A stretch of 64,000 nt of DNA, from NCBI RefSeq assembly GCF_005771495.1, contig NZ_VAUW01000006.1:1-64000 (forward strand), in the 5' to 3' direction. The notes under the pieces were generated by a model, which searched no databases, was not told the origin of the DNA, and saw only the letters and a program-made list of their open reading frames with translations. This document shows, in pieces, positions 9,133 through 17,934 of this stretch. The position numbers were made by a program, and so were the translations under genes. Position 1 is the first letter of the stretch. Every line of letters begins with the position of its first letter. Source of the stretch: Maribacter sp. ACAM166. GTDB lineage: Bacteria > Bacteroidota > Bacteroidia > Flavobacteriales > Flavobacteriaceae.

Positions 9133-10782
9133 ATGACAAATACCTATATTAAATCGTTGTTCATACTATCCTTCTCTATATTATTATTCGGCTGTGGTAG
9201 TACGAGTCCGGCAGGAGGTCGCGGATTAATTCTCACTCCCGTCGAAAACATTGATGCCACTCCATTAAAAATAACAGACCTCACTGAAGATGAAAAGAAG
9301 AATTGGGGCCATTTGGATCTGGTTGCCGACACCATACCGGGTATGAGTGTCAACAAAGCATATGATGAAATCATCAAAAATAAGAAAGGGACCAGAACCA
9401 TCGTAGCTGTTTTAGATTCCGGCATCGATTTAAACCATGAAGATCTTGATGGTGTTCTTTGGACGAATACCAAAGAAAAAGCTGGCAATAATATTGATGA
9501 TGATGGCAATGGTTACGTAGACGACATTCATGGATACAATTTCTTGGGAGAATCTTACAACGAACAATTAGAATATGTGCGCATGTTACGCCTTAACATC
9601 GGTGATGCAGCCACGTTATCTAAAGCAAAAGCAGAATTAGAAACAAAGTATAGCGAGGCATTACAAGGTAAACAGCAATATGAGCAAATCTTACAAGCTG
9701 TAAAAAATGCTGATACAGAGGTGAAAAAATATTTAAAAAAGGATGCATATACGAAAGAAGATTTAGCCGGCATAAAAGCAACTGATGAAACCATGCAACG
9801 AAACTTGGCGGTGTTAAATCAAATGTTCAGTATCAAAGAAACCATCCCAGAAGTTATAAAGGAATTAAATGATGGGCTTACCTACTATTCTGAACAGTTA
9901 AACTATAATTTAAATAAGAATTTTAATGGGAGAACACCTGTAGGTGATGATGCGTATGATCTTACCGATGTAAATTACGGAAACGGCAATCCAAAAAATA
10001 GGTTCGATGATGAAAGTCATGGAACGCACGTAGCCGGAATCATTGCTGCAAAACGCAATAATGGCAAAGGGGCAAATGGCGTGGCAAATAATGTTGCCAT
10101 TATGAGCGTCAGAGCCGTTCCAAATGGCGATGAGTATGATAAGGATATCGCACGTGGTATTCGTTATGCCGTTGACAATGGTGCACGAGTTATAAACGGA
10201 AGCTTTGGAAAATCGTTTTCCCCAAAAGCCGAGTGGGTTTATGAAGCGATTAAATATGCTGCAGAAAAAAATGTTCTTTTCGTACATGCAGCAGGCAATG
10301 ATGGTGCTAATTTAGATGACCCTAGCATCGGTAATTTTCCAAATGACCAAGTAAAGAATGGACCTGAAATTGCTGATAACGTAATTACAGTTGGAGCCTT
10401 AAACCCTAAATATGGTTCAGAGTTGGTTGCCTCCTACTCCAATTATGGCGCTATAAATGTTGATGTTTTTGCCCCTGGCACCGATATCTACTCTACGTTC
10501 CCCAACAACGAATATGAGTTTTCGCCAGGTACCTCTATGGCGGCTCCGGCGGTTGCAGGTGTAGCGGCACTGGTAATGTCACAATACCCATCATTAACAG
10601 CTGCGCAAGTAAAACAGATTATTTTACGTTCTGGTCTGCCTATAAAAACGAAAGTAATTCTTAGTGGCGATACTACTAAAAGTGCATCTTTAGATCAAAT
10701 TTCAACCTCTGGAAAAATTGTAAATGCTTACAACGCATTGGTAATGGCAAGCAAGGTCGTTGCAGGACAGATTCAATTATAA
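9133..10782 (+). CDS. Subtilisin-like serine peptidase (S8), lipoprotein
   Basis: A 549-residue secreted protease. The N-terminus is a lipoprotein signal (hydrophobic segment, then LLFGC with lipid Cys21), so the enzyme should be anchored in the envelope. The S8 triad is complete: Asp95 (VAVLDSGIDL), His296 (SHGTHVAG) and Ser468 (GTSMAAPAVAG), with the oxyanion Asn in HAAGND. The Asp-to-His spacing of about 200 residues is far longer than in subtilisin. It is caused by a Lys/Glu-rich, probably helical insert at about residues 145-265. No T9SS sorting domain is visible at the C-terminus. The ATG at 9133 is preferred over upstream in-frame ATGs because it directly precedes the lipoprotein signal. 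It is followed closely by an M1 peptidase gene. Confidence 0.9.
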   Translation: MTNTYIKSLFILSFSILLFGCGSTSPAGGRGLILTPVENIDATPLKITDLTEDEKKNWGHLDLVADTIPGMSVNKAYDEIIKNKKGTRTIVAVLDSGIDLNHEDLDGVLWTNTKEKAGNNIDDDGNGYVDDIHGYNFLGESYNEQLEYVRMLRLNIGDAATLSKAKAELETKYSEALQGKQQYEQILQAVKNADTEVKKYLKKDAYTKEDLAGIKATDETMQRNLAVLNQMFSIKETIPEVIKELNDGLTYYSEQLNYNLNKNFNGRTPVGDDAYDLTDVNYGNGNPKNRFDDESHGTHVAGIIAAKRNNGKGANGVANNVAIMSVRAVPNGDEYDKDIARGIRYAVDNGARVINGSFGKSFSPKAEWVYEAIKYAAEKNVLFVHAAGNDGANLDDPSIGNFPNDQVKNGPEIADNVITVGALNPKYGSELVASYSNYGAINVDVFAPGTDIYSTFPNNEYEFSPGTSMAAPAVAGVAALVMSQYPSLTAAQVKQIILRSGLPIKTKVILSGDTTKSASLDQISTSGKIVNAYNALVMASKVVAGQIQL

Positions 10783-10798
10783 CATTTATACAACAAAC

Positions 10799-12652
10799 AT
10801 GACTAAATCAATATTTTCATTTTTTACAGTATTATTTACCATTGGGCTGATTGCCCAAAATAAAACAAATTACTGGCAACAACACGTAGATTATACGATG
10901 GAGGTTGACATGGATGTAGACAATTTTAAATACACCGGAACGCAAACACTGGTCTACACCAACAATTCTCCTGATGAATTAAAAAGAATTTTCTTCCATT
11001 TGTATTTCAATGCTTTTCAACCAGGAAGTGAAATGGATATACGTTTACAGACCATTGAAGATCCAGATGGTAGAATGATTACAGACAATAAAAAAAGTAG
11101 AATATCGACCCTTTCTGAAACTGAAATGGGATACTTACACGCTACTTCTCTAGTGCAAGACGGAAAAAAGGTGACATTTTCTGAAGAAGGCACTGTGTTG
11201 GTCGTAGATTTAGCTTCGCCAATACCTGCTGGTGGAAAATCAACTTTTAATATGGATTTTAAAGGTCAAGTTCCGTTGCAGGTAAGACGTTCTGGCAGAA
11301 ATAGTAGTGAGGGTGTTGCGCTTTCCATGAGCCAATGGTATCCTAAACTTGCGGAATATGATTTTGAAGGGTGGCATGCAGACCCCTATATCGCTCGGGA
11401 ATTTCACGGTGTTTGGGGTGATTTCGATGTGAAATTGACCTTAGATAAAGAATACACCGTTGGTGGAACGGGATACCTTCAAAATGCTGATGAAATAGGA
11501 CATGGCTATGAAACACCTGGGACAAAAATTAAGAAGCAAAAAGGTAAAACATTGACTTGGCACTTTAAAGCTCCAATGGTTCATGATTTTATGTGGGCGG
11601 CAGATCCAGATTATATTCATGATATACAACAAATTCCTGATGGTCCAGAATTGCATTTTTTATACAAGAACAACCCTGAAATTTTAGAGAATTGGAAAAA
11701 CCTTCAACCAAAAACGGTAGAAGCTATGGCGTTTTTCAACACGAATATTGGTCCTTATCCGTATAAGCAGTATTCTGTTATACAAGGTGGAGATGGCGGT
11801 ATGGAATATGCTATGGGAACACTAATAACTGGAGAGCGAAAATTTAGCAGCCTTGTTGGGGTGATGGCGCATGAAATGGCGCATTCTTGGTTTCAACAGG
11901 TGTTAGGCACCAATGAAGCTAAACATGAATGGATGGATGAAGGCTTCACCTCATTTATTTCTACACTTTGTATGAATCACATTATGAATCAAGAAAAGAA
12001 TAATCCTTTTGAAAATACGTATAAAGGGTATAGAAATTTGGCGCTATCTGGTAAAGAACAGCCGCAGTCTACTCACGCAGATCGGTATGCCCTCAATTTT
12101 GCCTACGGCATTTCTGCGTATAGCAAGGGTTCAATCTTTTTGTCACAATTAGGATATGTAATCGGTCAAGATAAATTAATGGAAACTATTCGTACATATT
12201 ATGCTGATTTCAAATTAAAGCATCCGATACCCAATGATGTTAAGCGTACTGCAGAAAAAGTATCTGGAATGGAGCTAGATTGGTATTTAACCGATTGGAC
12301 ACAAACAACAAACACCATTGATTATGGCATAAAAGAAGTGACGGCCTCAGATACGAATACCAAGGTTACCTTAGAGCGTATTGGATTAATGCCAATGCCT
12401 ATGGATATTTTGGTCGTATATACTGATGATACTAGAGAAACGTTTTACGCTCCTTTGAGAATGATGCGTGGTGAAAAAGAAAACCCATATACCGGCATTG
12501 AACGAACGGTATTGAACGATTGGCCTTGGGCATATCCTATCTATGAATTTGTGATTGACAAACCATTATCCTCAATTAAAGGAATTGTCTTAGATCCATC
12601 TCAGTTAATGGCAGACGTTAATTTGGAGAACAATGTTTGGCAGGCAGAGTAA
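10799..12652 (+). CDS. M1-family zinc metallopeptidase, secreted
   Basis: A 617-residue aminopeptidase-like enzyme with an N-terminal signal peptide (SIFSFFTVLFTIGLIAQ). The zinc site is His358-Glu359-x2-His362 (MAHEMAHSWFQ) with Glu381 in WMDEGFTSF. The substrate-binding GxMEN-type motif appears as GGMEYAMG around residues 333-340, which is the usual flavobacterial variant. It probably trims peptides in the periplasm or outside the cell, and follows the S8 protease gene by only 16 bp, suggesting co-expression for protein degradation. The start is the ATG at 10799, right before the signal peptide; the frame is open a little further upstream into the S8 gene. Confidence 0.9.
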   Translation: MTKSIFSFFTVLFTIGLIAQNKTNYWQQHVDYTMEVDMDVDNFKYTGTQTLVYTNNSPDELKRIFFHLYFNAFQPGSEMDIRLQTIEDPDGRMITDNKKSRISTLSETEMGYLHATSLVQDGKKVTFSEEGTVLVVDLASPIPAGGKSTFNMDFKGQVPLQVRRSGRNSSEGVALSMSQWYPKLAEYDFEGWHADPYIAREFHGVWGDFDVKLTLDKEYTVGGTGYLQNADEIGHGYETPGTKIKKQKGKTLTWHFKAPMVHDFMWAADPDYIHDIQQIPDGPELHFLYKNNPEILENWKNLQPKTVEAMAFFNTNIGPYPYKQYSVIQGGDGGMEYAMGTLITGERKFSSLVGVMAHEMAHSWFQQVLGTNEAKHEWMDEGFTSFISTLCMNHIMNQEKNNPFENTYKGYRNLALSGKEQPQSTHADRYALNFAYGISAYSKGSIFLSQLGYVIGQDKLMETIRTYYADFKLKHPIPNDVKRTAEKVSGMELDWYLTDWTQTTNTIDYGIKEVTASDTNTKVTLERIGLMPMPMDILVVYTDDTRETFYAPLRMMRGEKENPYTGIERTVLNDWPWAYPIYEFVIDKPLSSIKGIVLDPSQLMADVNLENNVWQAE

Positions 12653-12681
12653 TTTCAACGTGTAAATCTTTAGGTGGTAAT

Positions 12682-12698
12682 ACCTCTTTTAAAGAGGT
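12682..12698. repeat. Short perfect hairpin upstream of rnpA
   Basis: ACCTCTT-TTA-AAGAGGT, a 7-bp perfect stem with a 3-nt loop, lies between the M1 peptidase stop and the rnpA start. It is not followed by a T tract on either strand, so it is not a standard intrinsic terminator. It may instead be an mRNA processing or stabilising structure. Confidence 0.35.
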
Positions 12699-12724
12699 GA
12701 ATTCTTCATAATAATTCTTTTAGA

Positions 12725-13108
12725 ATGGACAAATCCTTCGGTAAAAAGGAAAAACTTAAGAGCAAAATACGCATCACGCAATTATTTGATGAGGGAAAAG
12801 GTGTTTCAAGTTTTCCATTGAAGTTGATTTATATGCCTGTTCAGCAAAAATCGATTTCTATACAAGCCGGTGTAACTGTTTCTAAACGTAATTTTAAAAG
12901 TGCCGTCGACAGAAACAGGATTAAACGCTTGCTGCGAGAGTCCTACCGACTTAATAAAGCGCTAGTTTTTAACAATACAGATGCCAACTTTGCGTTTCTA
13001 TTTTTATACCTTGGTAAGGATATGCCCTCCTTTGAGCTCGTAGATCAGAAAATGAAGCTCGTATTGAACAAATTTAAGCTCCAGATTGATGAAAAAAATA
13101 GTGCGTAA
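12725..13108 (+). CDS. rnpA: Ribonuclease P protein component
   Basis: A 127-residue basic protein that assists the RNase P RNA in 5' maturation of tRNA precursors. The family signature is clear in the middle: GVTVSKRNFKSAVDRNRIKRLLRESYR, with the RNR-type RNA-binding motif at about residues 56-78. Length and the N-terminal Phe/Lys pattern (KSKIRITQLFDEG) are normal. The gene is not next to rpmH or dnaA as in many phyla. It overlaps the downstream S41 protease gene by 20 bp, an arrangement common in this family. Confidence 0.96.
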   Translation: MDKSFGKKEKLKSKIRITQLFDEGKGVSSFPLKLIYMPVQQKSISIQAGVTVSKRNFKSAVDRNRIKRLLRESYRLNKALVFNNTDANFAFLFLYLGKDMPSFELVDQKMKLVLNKFKLQIDEKNSA

Positions 13109-14717
13109 AAAAGTTCTTATCCCTATTATAGCGGTGGTATTTCTATTTATTGGGAGTAGTTATAAAAGTGACTTTTTTGAAATAGCAAAGCAAATAGAAA
13201 TCTTTACCACGCTGTTCAAAGAATTGAACATGAACTATGTGGATGAGACCAATCCTGCAGAATTAATGGACACCGCCATTAAAAATATGCTAGAAGAATT
13301 AGATCCTTATACTAAATTCTTAAATGAACAAGATGTTGAATCTTATAGAATTAATAATGCAGGTGAATATTCTGGTATCGGTGCTCTAGTTCGTTCTTAC
13401 GATGATAAATTATTGATTGTTGAGCCTCACGAAGGCTACCCAGCAGATAAAGCAGGCTTAAAGGCTGGAGACGAAATCATTCAAATTGGGAATATAAAAG
13501 TGGCTGATTTTGAGAATAATGCTAGCGAACTTTTAAAAGGTGCAAACGGTTCAACTGTGAGCGTAACGTATAAAAGACAAGGCAAGCTAAGTACTACTTC
13601 TATCACCCGTGAAGGGATTGAGGTAGATGCAGTTCCTTTCTTTAAAATGATTGATGCTAAAACAGGATACATTGTATTGGCAAAATTCAACGCTAAAGCA
13701 ACAGAACAAACCAAATCTGCATTATTGGACCTTAAAGGAAAAGGAGCGGAAAAAATCATATTAGACCTTAGGGGAAATCCGGGAGGGTTGCTTTCAGAAG
13801 CCATTAATGTAACCAACCTGTTCGTGCCAAAGGGGGAATTAGTGGTTACTACAAAATCGAAAGTCAAAAAATTCAACCGTGAATACCATACCAACAATCA
13901 ACCTGTAGACGAAGAAATTCCTTTGGTGGTTTTGGTAAATGGCAGTAGTGCCTCAGCTAGTGAAATTGTATCGGGTAGCCTTCAAGATTTAGATAGAGCT
14001 GTTATCATGGGCGCACGGAGTTTTGGCAAGGGCTTAGTTCAGCGTCCACTAAAGTTAACCTATGGAACGCAATTAAAAGTTACCATTTCAAGATACTATA
14101 CCGCTTCTGGTCGTTGTATACAAGCTTTAGATTATTGGAATAGGGATGAAGGTGGCAATGCCGTTCGAAATACACAGTTCAATGATTTCTTTACACGTAA
14201 CGGTAGAAAGGTACAAGACGGTGGTGGTATTCTACCAGACATAGAGGTGGCAACCTCCAAAACCAATGACCTTACCTTAGCGCTGCTTCAGAATAATGTA
14301 ATCTTTGATTACGCTACTAATTATCATTACAAGAATACTTATGAAACTGTAACAGATTTCAAATTTACCGATACAGATTTCAATGCCTTTAAAAACTACG
14401 TAAAGCAAAGTGAGTTTTCTTTTGAGACCAAGGCAGAAAAGGCCATAAAGAAAGCACTTTCAGGTAGTGAAAATGATTTTTTAGGAACAGATGTAAAGGA
14501 TAGTTACAAAACGCTTTTGGCCAATATAGAAAAGGGCAAACTAAATGCCCTTGACAAGTATCAGAGTGAAATTCAAAAAAACCTGGAGGATGAAATTGTA
14601 AAACGATACTTCTACAGAGATGGCTTATACCAGTACTATTTAAATAATGACGATGCTATACTTGCTGCAGCCGAATTGTTGGGTAATCAATCTAAGTATA
14701 GTGCTATTCTAAAATAA
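13089..14717 (+). CDS. S41-family carboxyl-terminal processing protease (CtpA type)
   Basis: A 542-residue periplasmic or membrane-anchored serine protease. One N-terminal hydrophobic helix (about residues 9-24) is followed by an N-terminal domain, a PDZ domain near 93-165 (YSGIGALVRSYDDKLLIVEP, then GDEIIQIGN) and the peptidase core. The catalytic Ser289/Lys314 dyad lies in GSSASASEI and ARSFGKGLVQ. It should process C-terminal tails of envelope proteins. I used the ATG at 13089, one codon after a TTG, which overlaps rnpA by 20 bp. The C-terminal ~130 residues after the catalytic core are helical and charged, as is usual in Bacteroidota members. Confidence 0.93.
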   Translation: MKKIVRKKVLIPIIAVVFLFIGSSYKSDFFEIAKQIEIFTTLFKELNMNYVDETNPAELMDTAIKNMLEELDPYTKFLNEQDVESYRINNAGEYSGIGALVRSYDDKLLIVEPHEGYPADKAGLKAGDEIIQIGNIKVADFENNASELLKGANGSTVSVTYKRQGKLSTTSITREGIEVDAVPFFKMIDAKTGYIVLAKFNAKATEQTKSALLDLKGKGAEKIILDLRGNPGGLLSEAINVTNLFVPKGELVVTTKSKVKKFNREYHTNNQPVDEEIPLVVLVNGSSASASEIVSGSLQDLDRAVIMGARSFGKGLVQRPLKLTYGTQLKVTISRYYTASGRCIQALDYWNRDEGGNAVRNTQFNDFFTRNGRKVQDGGGILPDIEVATSKTNDLTLALLQNNVIFDYATNYHYKNTYETVTDFKFTDTDFNAFKNYVKQSEFSFETKAEKAIKKALSGSENDFLGTDVKDSYKTLLANIEKGKLNALDKYQSEIQKNLEDEIVKRYFYRDGLYQYYLNNDDAILAAAELLGNQSKYSAILK

Positions 14718-14752
14718 TACTGCCTGCCATTACAAGGTTTATACCGTGTTTA

Positions 14753-15625
14753 TCAATAAATACATGATTCTAAATCTGAAGTCATAAAATGAGCTTTATA
14801 ATTTTTGGCCTTAGGGTCCGTACATCCTCTTAAATTTCTTATTTTTATATTTCTAAAATCAATAGGCTGCCCTTCGCTCTGTAATGCAATCAGTCCCTCT
14901 CTCAATGGCTTGCCATCTACTTTTATATTGGGGTCAAACCCATTTACTACACCTCCACCAATTTGTGGTTTGGTGTATTGTAATACCGTTTTTCCATTTA
15001 CAATATGGGTAATCAACGAGTCATGTAGCACAATTAACTCTGCCGTAACCCACTGATCGCCAAAATAGGTATCTGAACTAGAGTTTATACAGTGCCTAGG
15101 GTCTATTTTGCCTTCGTAGACCACGTCTGTGCCAGGAGAGCACATATTGCCTGTGGGGCGTTCCTTCCCTTCTTCAATTCCTGCTAAAAATTGCATTTCT
15201 ACACTGATAGGCCAATCTTGTTCCTTGAGCATCGTCTTCGGGTCTTGTGAATGAAACATGATACCGCTATTTTTCATGGTATAGTCTGGGGCGCCAGGAT
15301 GTTGCTCTCCAACAAATCTATATTGCATAGTTAAATGAAAATCAGAAAAAGGTTGGTTGTAATATAGATGTGAAAAACGTTCATTAAACTGGCCTTCATA
15401 TTGATCATAGCGTACCTTAATCATTTCATCCTCTGCCCTAAATGTATCTCCATGATTGTCTCCCACTTCATAATGATGGATTTTTGTGGTCCATCCGCTT
15501 AAGTCCTCTCCATTGAACATAGCCACCCAATCGTCTTCTGTTTGTTGAGAGTTTGATACCCCGCAGCCCATTAAAAAAAGTAATGCTGTAGAAAAGAAAC
15601 TCGTTCTTAGAAATAGTGCTTTCAT
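14753..15625 (-). CDS. DUF1080 (3-keto-glycoside hydrolase-like) lipoprotein
   Basis: A 290-residue envelope protein with a lipoprotein signal ending in LFLMGC. The body is a DUF1080 concanavalin-like domain, starting DDWVAMFNGEDLSGW, with the typical NSGIMFHSQ, EMQFLAG and IALQSEGQPIDFRNIKIRNL strands. Members of this family are described as 3-keto-disaccharide or glycoside hydrolases acting in periplasmic sugar oxidation. The last ~25 residues (GCTDPKAKNYKAHF...SCIY) form a separate small Cys-rich tail of the GCTDPxAxNY type, usually found on much larger secreted proteins, which is unusual here. It is the last gene of a minus-strand trio with a PIG-L deacetylase and a DUF5009 membrane protein. 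Confidence 0.88.
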   Translation of the reverse strand: MKALFLRTSFFSTALLFLMGCGVSNSQQTEDDWVAMFNGEDLSGWTTKIHHYEVGDNHGDTFRAEDEMIKVRYDQYEGQFNERFSHLYYNQPFSDFHLTMQYRFVGEQHPGAPDYTMKNSGIMFHSQDPKTMLKEQDWPISVEMQFLAGIEEGKERPTGNMCSPGTDVVYEGKIDPRHCINSSSDTYFGDQWVTAELIVLHDSLITHIVNGKTVLQYTKPQIGGGVVNGFDPNIKVDGKPLREGLIALQSEGQPIDFRNIKIRNLRGCTDPKAKNYKAHFMTSDLESCIY

Positions 15626-15672
15626 TTTTAGTTTTTTATGTTTAATCAGTTTTTTTGATACAAGTGACTAAA

Positions 15673-16512
15673 TTAATCAAAGATAGAATCAGAGTCGCCT
15701 GAAGGGGGTTCGAATTTTCTCAAATAAATGAATCGCTCTTTATTAATTCTCCTATTTATAAAATCTTCTTTTGTTAATTTAGGGTCGATTTGGCTATAAT
15801 GACATTTGTACGAGTCGAAGGCTTTATTAAAGTCTGCTTCCGTATAAGAAATTTTGGTTCTCAAGTATGTTCTATCCTGACCTCTCAATATTTTGCCATC
15901 AGCGTCATGAATGGTTTCTGAAGGAGTACCGTAATAGAACAAAGATGTTGGTTTTTCCCAATTCTTACTTAAAAAAACCTGTGTTACCGAGGCACCCACC
16001 AATCTATGGTCCATATGTGTTGAGCCACCATCAGGTCCCCACGTAATCAAAACATCGGGCTGCAATGTTTCAATAATATCATTTAGTTCTAAAAGTATAG
16101 CCCTTGCGTGTGGCACATGACCATCATACCCTTCTTCTGCTCGTAATTGGTCATGGTACTCTAAATGAATTAATTCTACCCCTAATTGATTGGCTGCGCA
16201 TTTCATTTCCTCCTTACGAGTGGCGACTAGAGTTTCTCCTGCTTTTTGCTCATGAAAATCATTGATGCCATATCTGCCGTCTGTGACAATTACCAAATGT
16301 ACTTTGGCCCCTTCCCTTCTGTATTTAGCCAAAATTGGAGCTACTGTGCTTTCATCATCTGGGTGCGCAAATACGGCTAAGATTGTCTTGCCTTGGTATG
16401 GTTCCTGACCTTGTAAATCAGAAGATTTAAGAAGCATTAGTGCTATAAGGGCCGTTAGAAGTAAAAGCTGATGCTTCATAAAAAGCAAAAACGTTGAATA
16501 TTTAGTGTTCAT
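15673..16512 (-). CDS. PIG-L (LmbE-like) zinc deacetylase, secreted
   Basis: A de-N-acetylase of about 270 residues in the GlcNAc-PI deacetylase/LmbE superfamily. The zinc and catalytic motif AHPDDE is near residue 50, and the distal metal His lies in GSTHMDHRLVGA. The signal peptide (KHQLLLLTALIALMLLKSSDLQGQ) predicts export. An in-frame ATG at 16476 would put that signal peptide directly at the N-terminus and may be the true start. Known members remove acetyl groups from N-acetylglucosaminyl compounds. With a DUF1080 hydrolase downstream and a heparan-type acetyltransferase homolog upstream, an amino-sugar glycan substrate is plausible but inferred. Confidence 0.88.
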   Translation of the reverse strand: MNTKYSTFLLFMKHQLLLLTALIALMLLKSSDLQGQEPYQGKTILAVFAHPDDESTVAPILAKYRREGAKVHLVIVTDGRYGINDFHEQKAGETLVATRKEEMKCAANQLGVELIHLEYHDQLRAEEGYDGHVPHARAILLELNDIIETLQPDVLITWGPDGGSTHMDHRLVGASVTQVFLSKNWEKPTSLFYYGTPSETIHDADGKILRGQDRTYLRTKISYTEADFNKAFDSYKCHYSQIDPKLTKEDFINRRINKERFIYLRKFEPPSGDSDSIFD

Positions 16513-16702
16513 AGCGCATTATTTTACCGTTGAATATTATAAAAATACTGACTCTAAAGTTCCCTTCTAAATATAATAAATGTTGGTCTGTTTACTATTT
16601 TATACCCTATGCTATGAATCTATCATGTTGATGCGAAACTTAGCTCATTAGCATTGTCCTTAAATCGAATTAAAGTATAGTGTTTTCTTTTACTTATTGA
16701 AT

Positions 16703-17809
16703 TCAAACTTTGAAATACATTTTTTTCTTATTTAAAAAATACGTGATGAACCAAAAAATAAATAAAACTACCAATGAATTCAATACAAGTATTAGTGTTT
16801 CTGATACGCCCAACGGTGCCAATAACCCATGCGTCCATATTAAACCAAAATCCCTAAACCATTGAACTCCTACTGTTTCGGCAAAAAGATATATAAAGAT
16901 AGCATTGGTGCCCACTACCGAAAAAACAGCGCCCCATTTTTTATGGTTTGCCCTAATATCTATGAACCAGTAAAAAAAGGATAACGTTAATATGGCTAGT
17001 CCACCAGAAGCGAGGGTAAAGGAAGATGTCGCAATTCGTTTGATTATTGGAGTGATATTTAAAATATCTAAGACAATACCAATAATCAATATCGAGGTAC
17101 CCCAAATCAAAAAATACCGTAATTTATGCGCTGCCGATTTGTTCTGCATTAAGAATTGTCCACATAGCACACCCCAAATGGTGTGTGCGGCAGTAGGAAT
17201 AAAGTTTACAAAGACCCAGTACCCACTATTAATCTTCCCCATAACTAACATATCAATATAGGAACCAAAACTATCATGCCCTTCTGCATAGGGTGCTTCA
17301 GGGTCATAACTTCGATATAACAGCTCTGTTAACATCAATAGTGCTACGGATATAACAATTTGATTTTTATATGACATGCCCATAATGGCATACGCTATTA
17401 TAATTGTAAAAGACAATTGGACCAAAACATTCCATAATTCCCAAACCAAAGCGTGGCTGTAAACACAATGCAGTAATACCCCAAAGCTGAACAATAGAAA
17501 ACATCGTTTTAAAATATGTCTAGTTGCGCTATTTCTAGTGCCAGTCGCTAGACGTTTTCTCAACGAAAAAGGCATGGCAACACCCACAATAAACATAAAA
17601 AAGGGTTGAATTAAATCCCAAAAACGTAATCCATTCCAAGGATGATGGTGAAGTTGTAAGGCTATTGGCTCTAATAAGGTGTTTTGGCTAAGTTCTAAAA
17701 CGTTATGGTGAAAACCCGCAGCTTCCGCTATTAACATAAACATAATGGTTCCTCTAAATACGTCTAAAGAATAAAGTCGTTCAGAAATAGATGAGGACAA
17801 TTGAGGCAT
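16703..17809 (-). CDS. DUF5009/heparan-alpha-glucosaminide N-acetyltransferase-like membrane protein
   Basis: A 368-residue polytopic membrane protein with about ten hydrophobic segments. It opens with ERLYSLDVFRGTIMFMLI, followed by HHPWNGLRFWDLIQPFFMFIVGVAMPFSL, the hallmark of the YeiB/COG4299/DUF5009 group related to lysosomal HGSNAT. Those proteins move acetyl groups across a membrane onto glucosamine ends. The His/Trp-rich loop at about residues 54-65 would be the active-site region. It is the first gene of the minus-strand trio and is separated from the PIG-L gene by about 190 bp. The pairing of a de-N-acetylase with a putative N-acetyltransferase is suggestive. The biochemical role here is inferred. 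Confidence 0.82.
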   Translation of the reverse strand: MPQLSSSISERLYSLDVFRGTIMFMLIAEAAGFHHNVLELSQNTLLEPIALQLHHHPWNGLRFWDLIQPFFMFIVGVAMPFSLRKRLATGTRNSATRHILKRCFLLFSFGVLLHCVYSHALVWELWNVLVQLSFTIIIAYAIMGMSYKNQIVISVALLMLTELLYRSYDPEAPYAEGHDSFGSYIDMLVMGKINSGYWVFVNFIPTAAHTIWGVLCGQFLMQNKSAAHKLRYFLIWGTSILIIGIVLDILNITPIIKRIATSSFTLASGGLAILTLSFFYWFIDIRANHKKWGAVFSVVGTNAIFIYLFAETVGVQWFRDFGLIWTHGLLAPLGVSETLILVLNSLVVLFIFWFITYFLNKKKMYFKV

Positions 17810-17934
17810 TATTTTTTACTTGTTTAAACTTCCTCTTAAAAGTAATAGATTTTAATTGAAAAAGTGACTGTTCATATTTTATCCCTACTTTTAAATTGAT
17901 AAACTAAAACCACTAGCAATCAATAACTCAAATT

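Noticed and set aside
12682-12698. Hairpin before rnpA as a terminator
   Set aside because: The stem is good but no T tract follows on either strand, so it is listed only as a repeat.
15700-15720. A GGTTCGAA-like word suggesting a tRNA T-arm
   Set aside because: It lies inside the coding end of the PIG-L gene and no acceptor, D-arm or anticodon arm could be folded around it. No tRNA gene was seen anywhere in the window.
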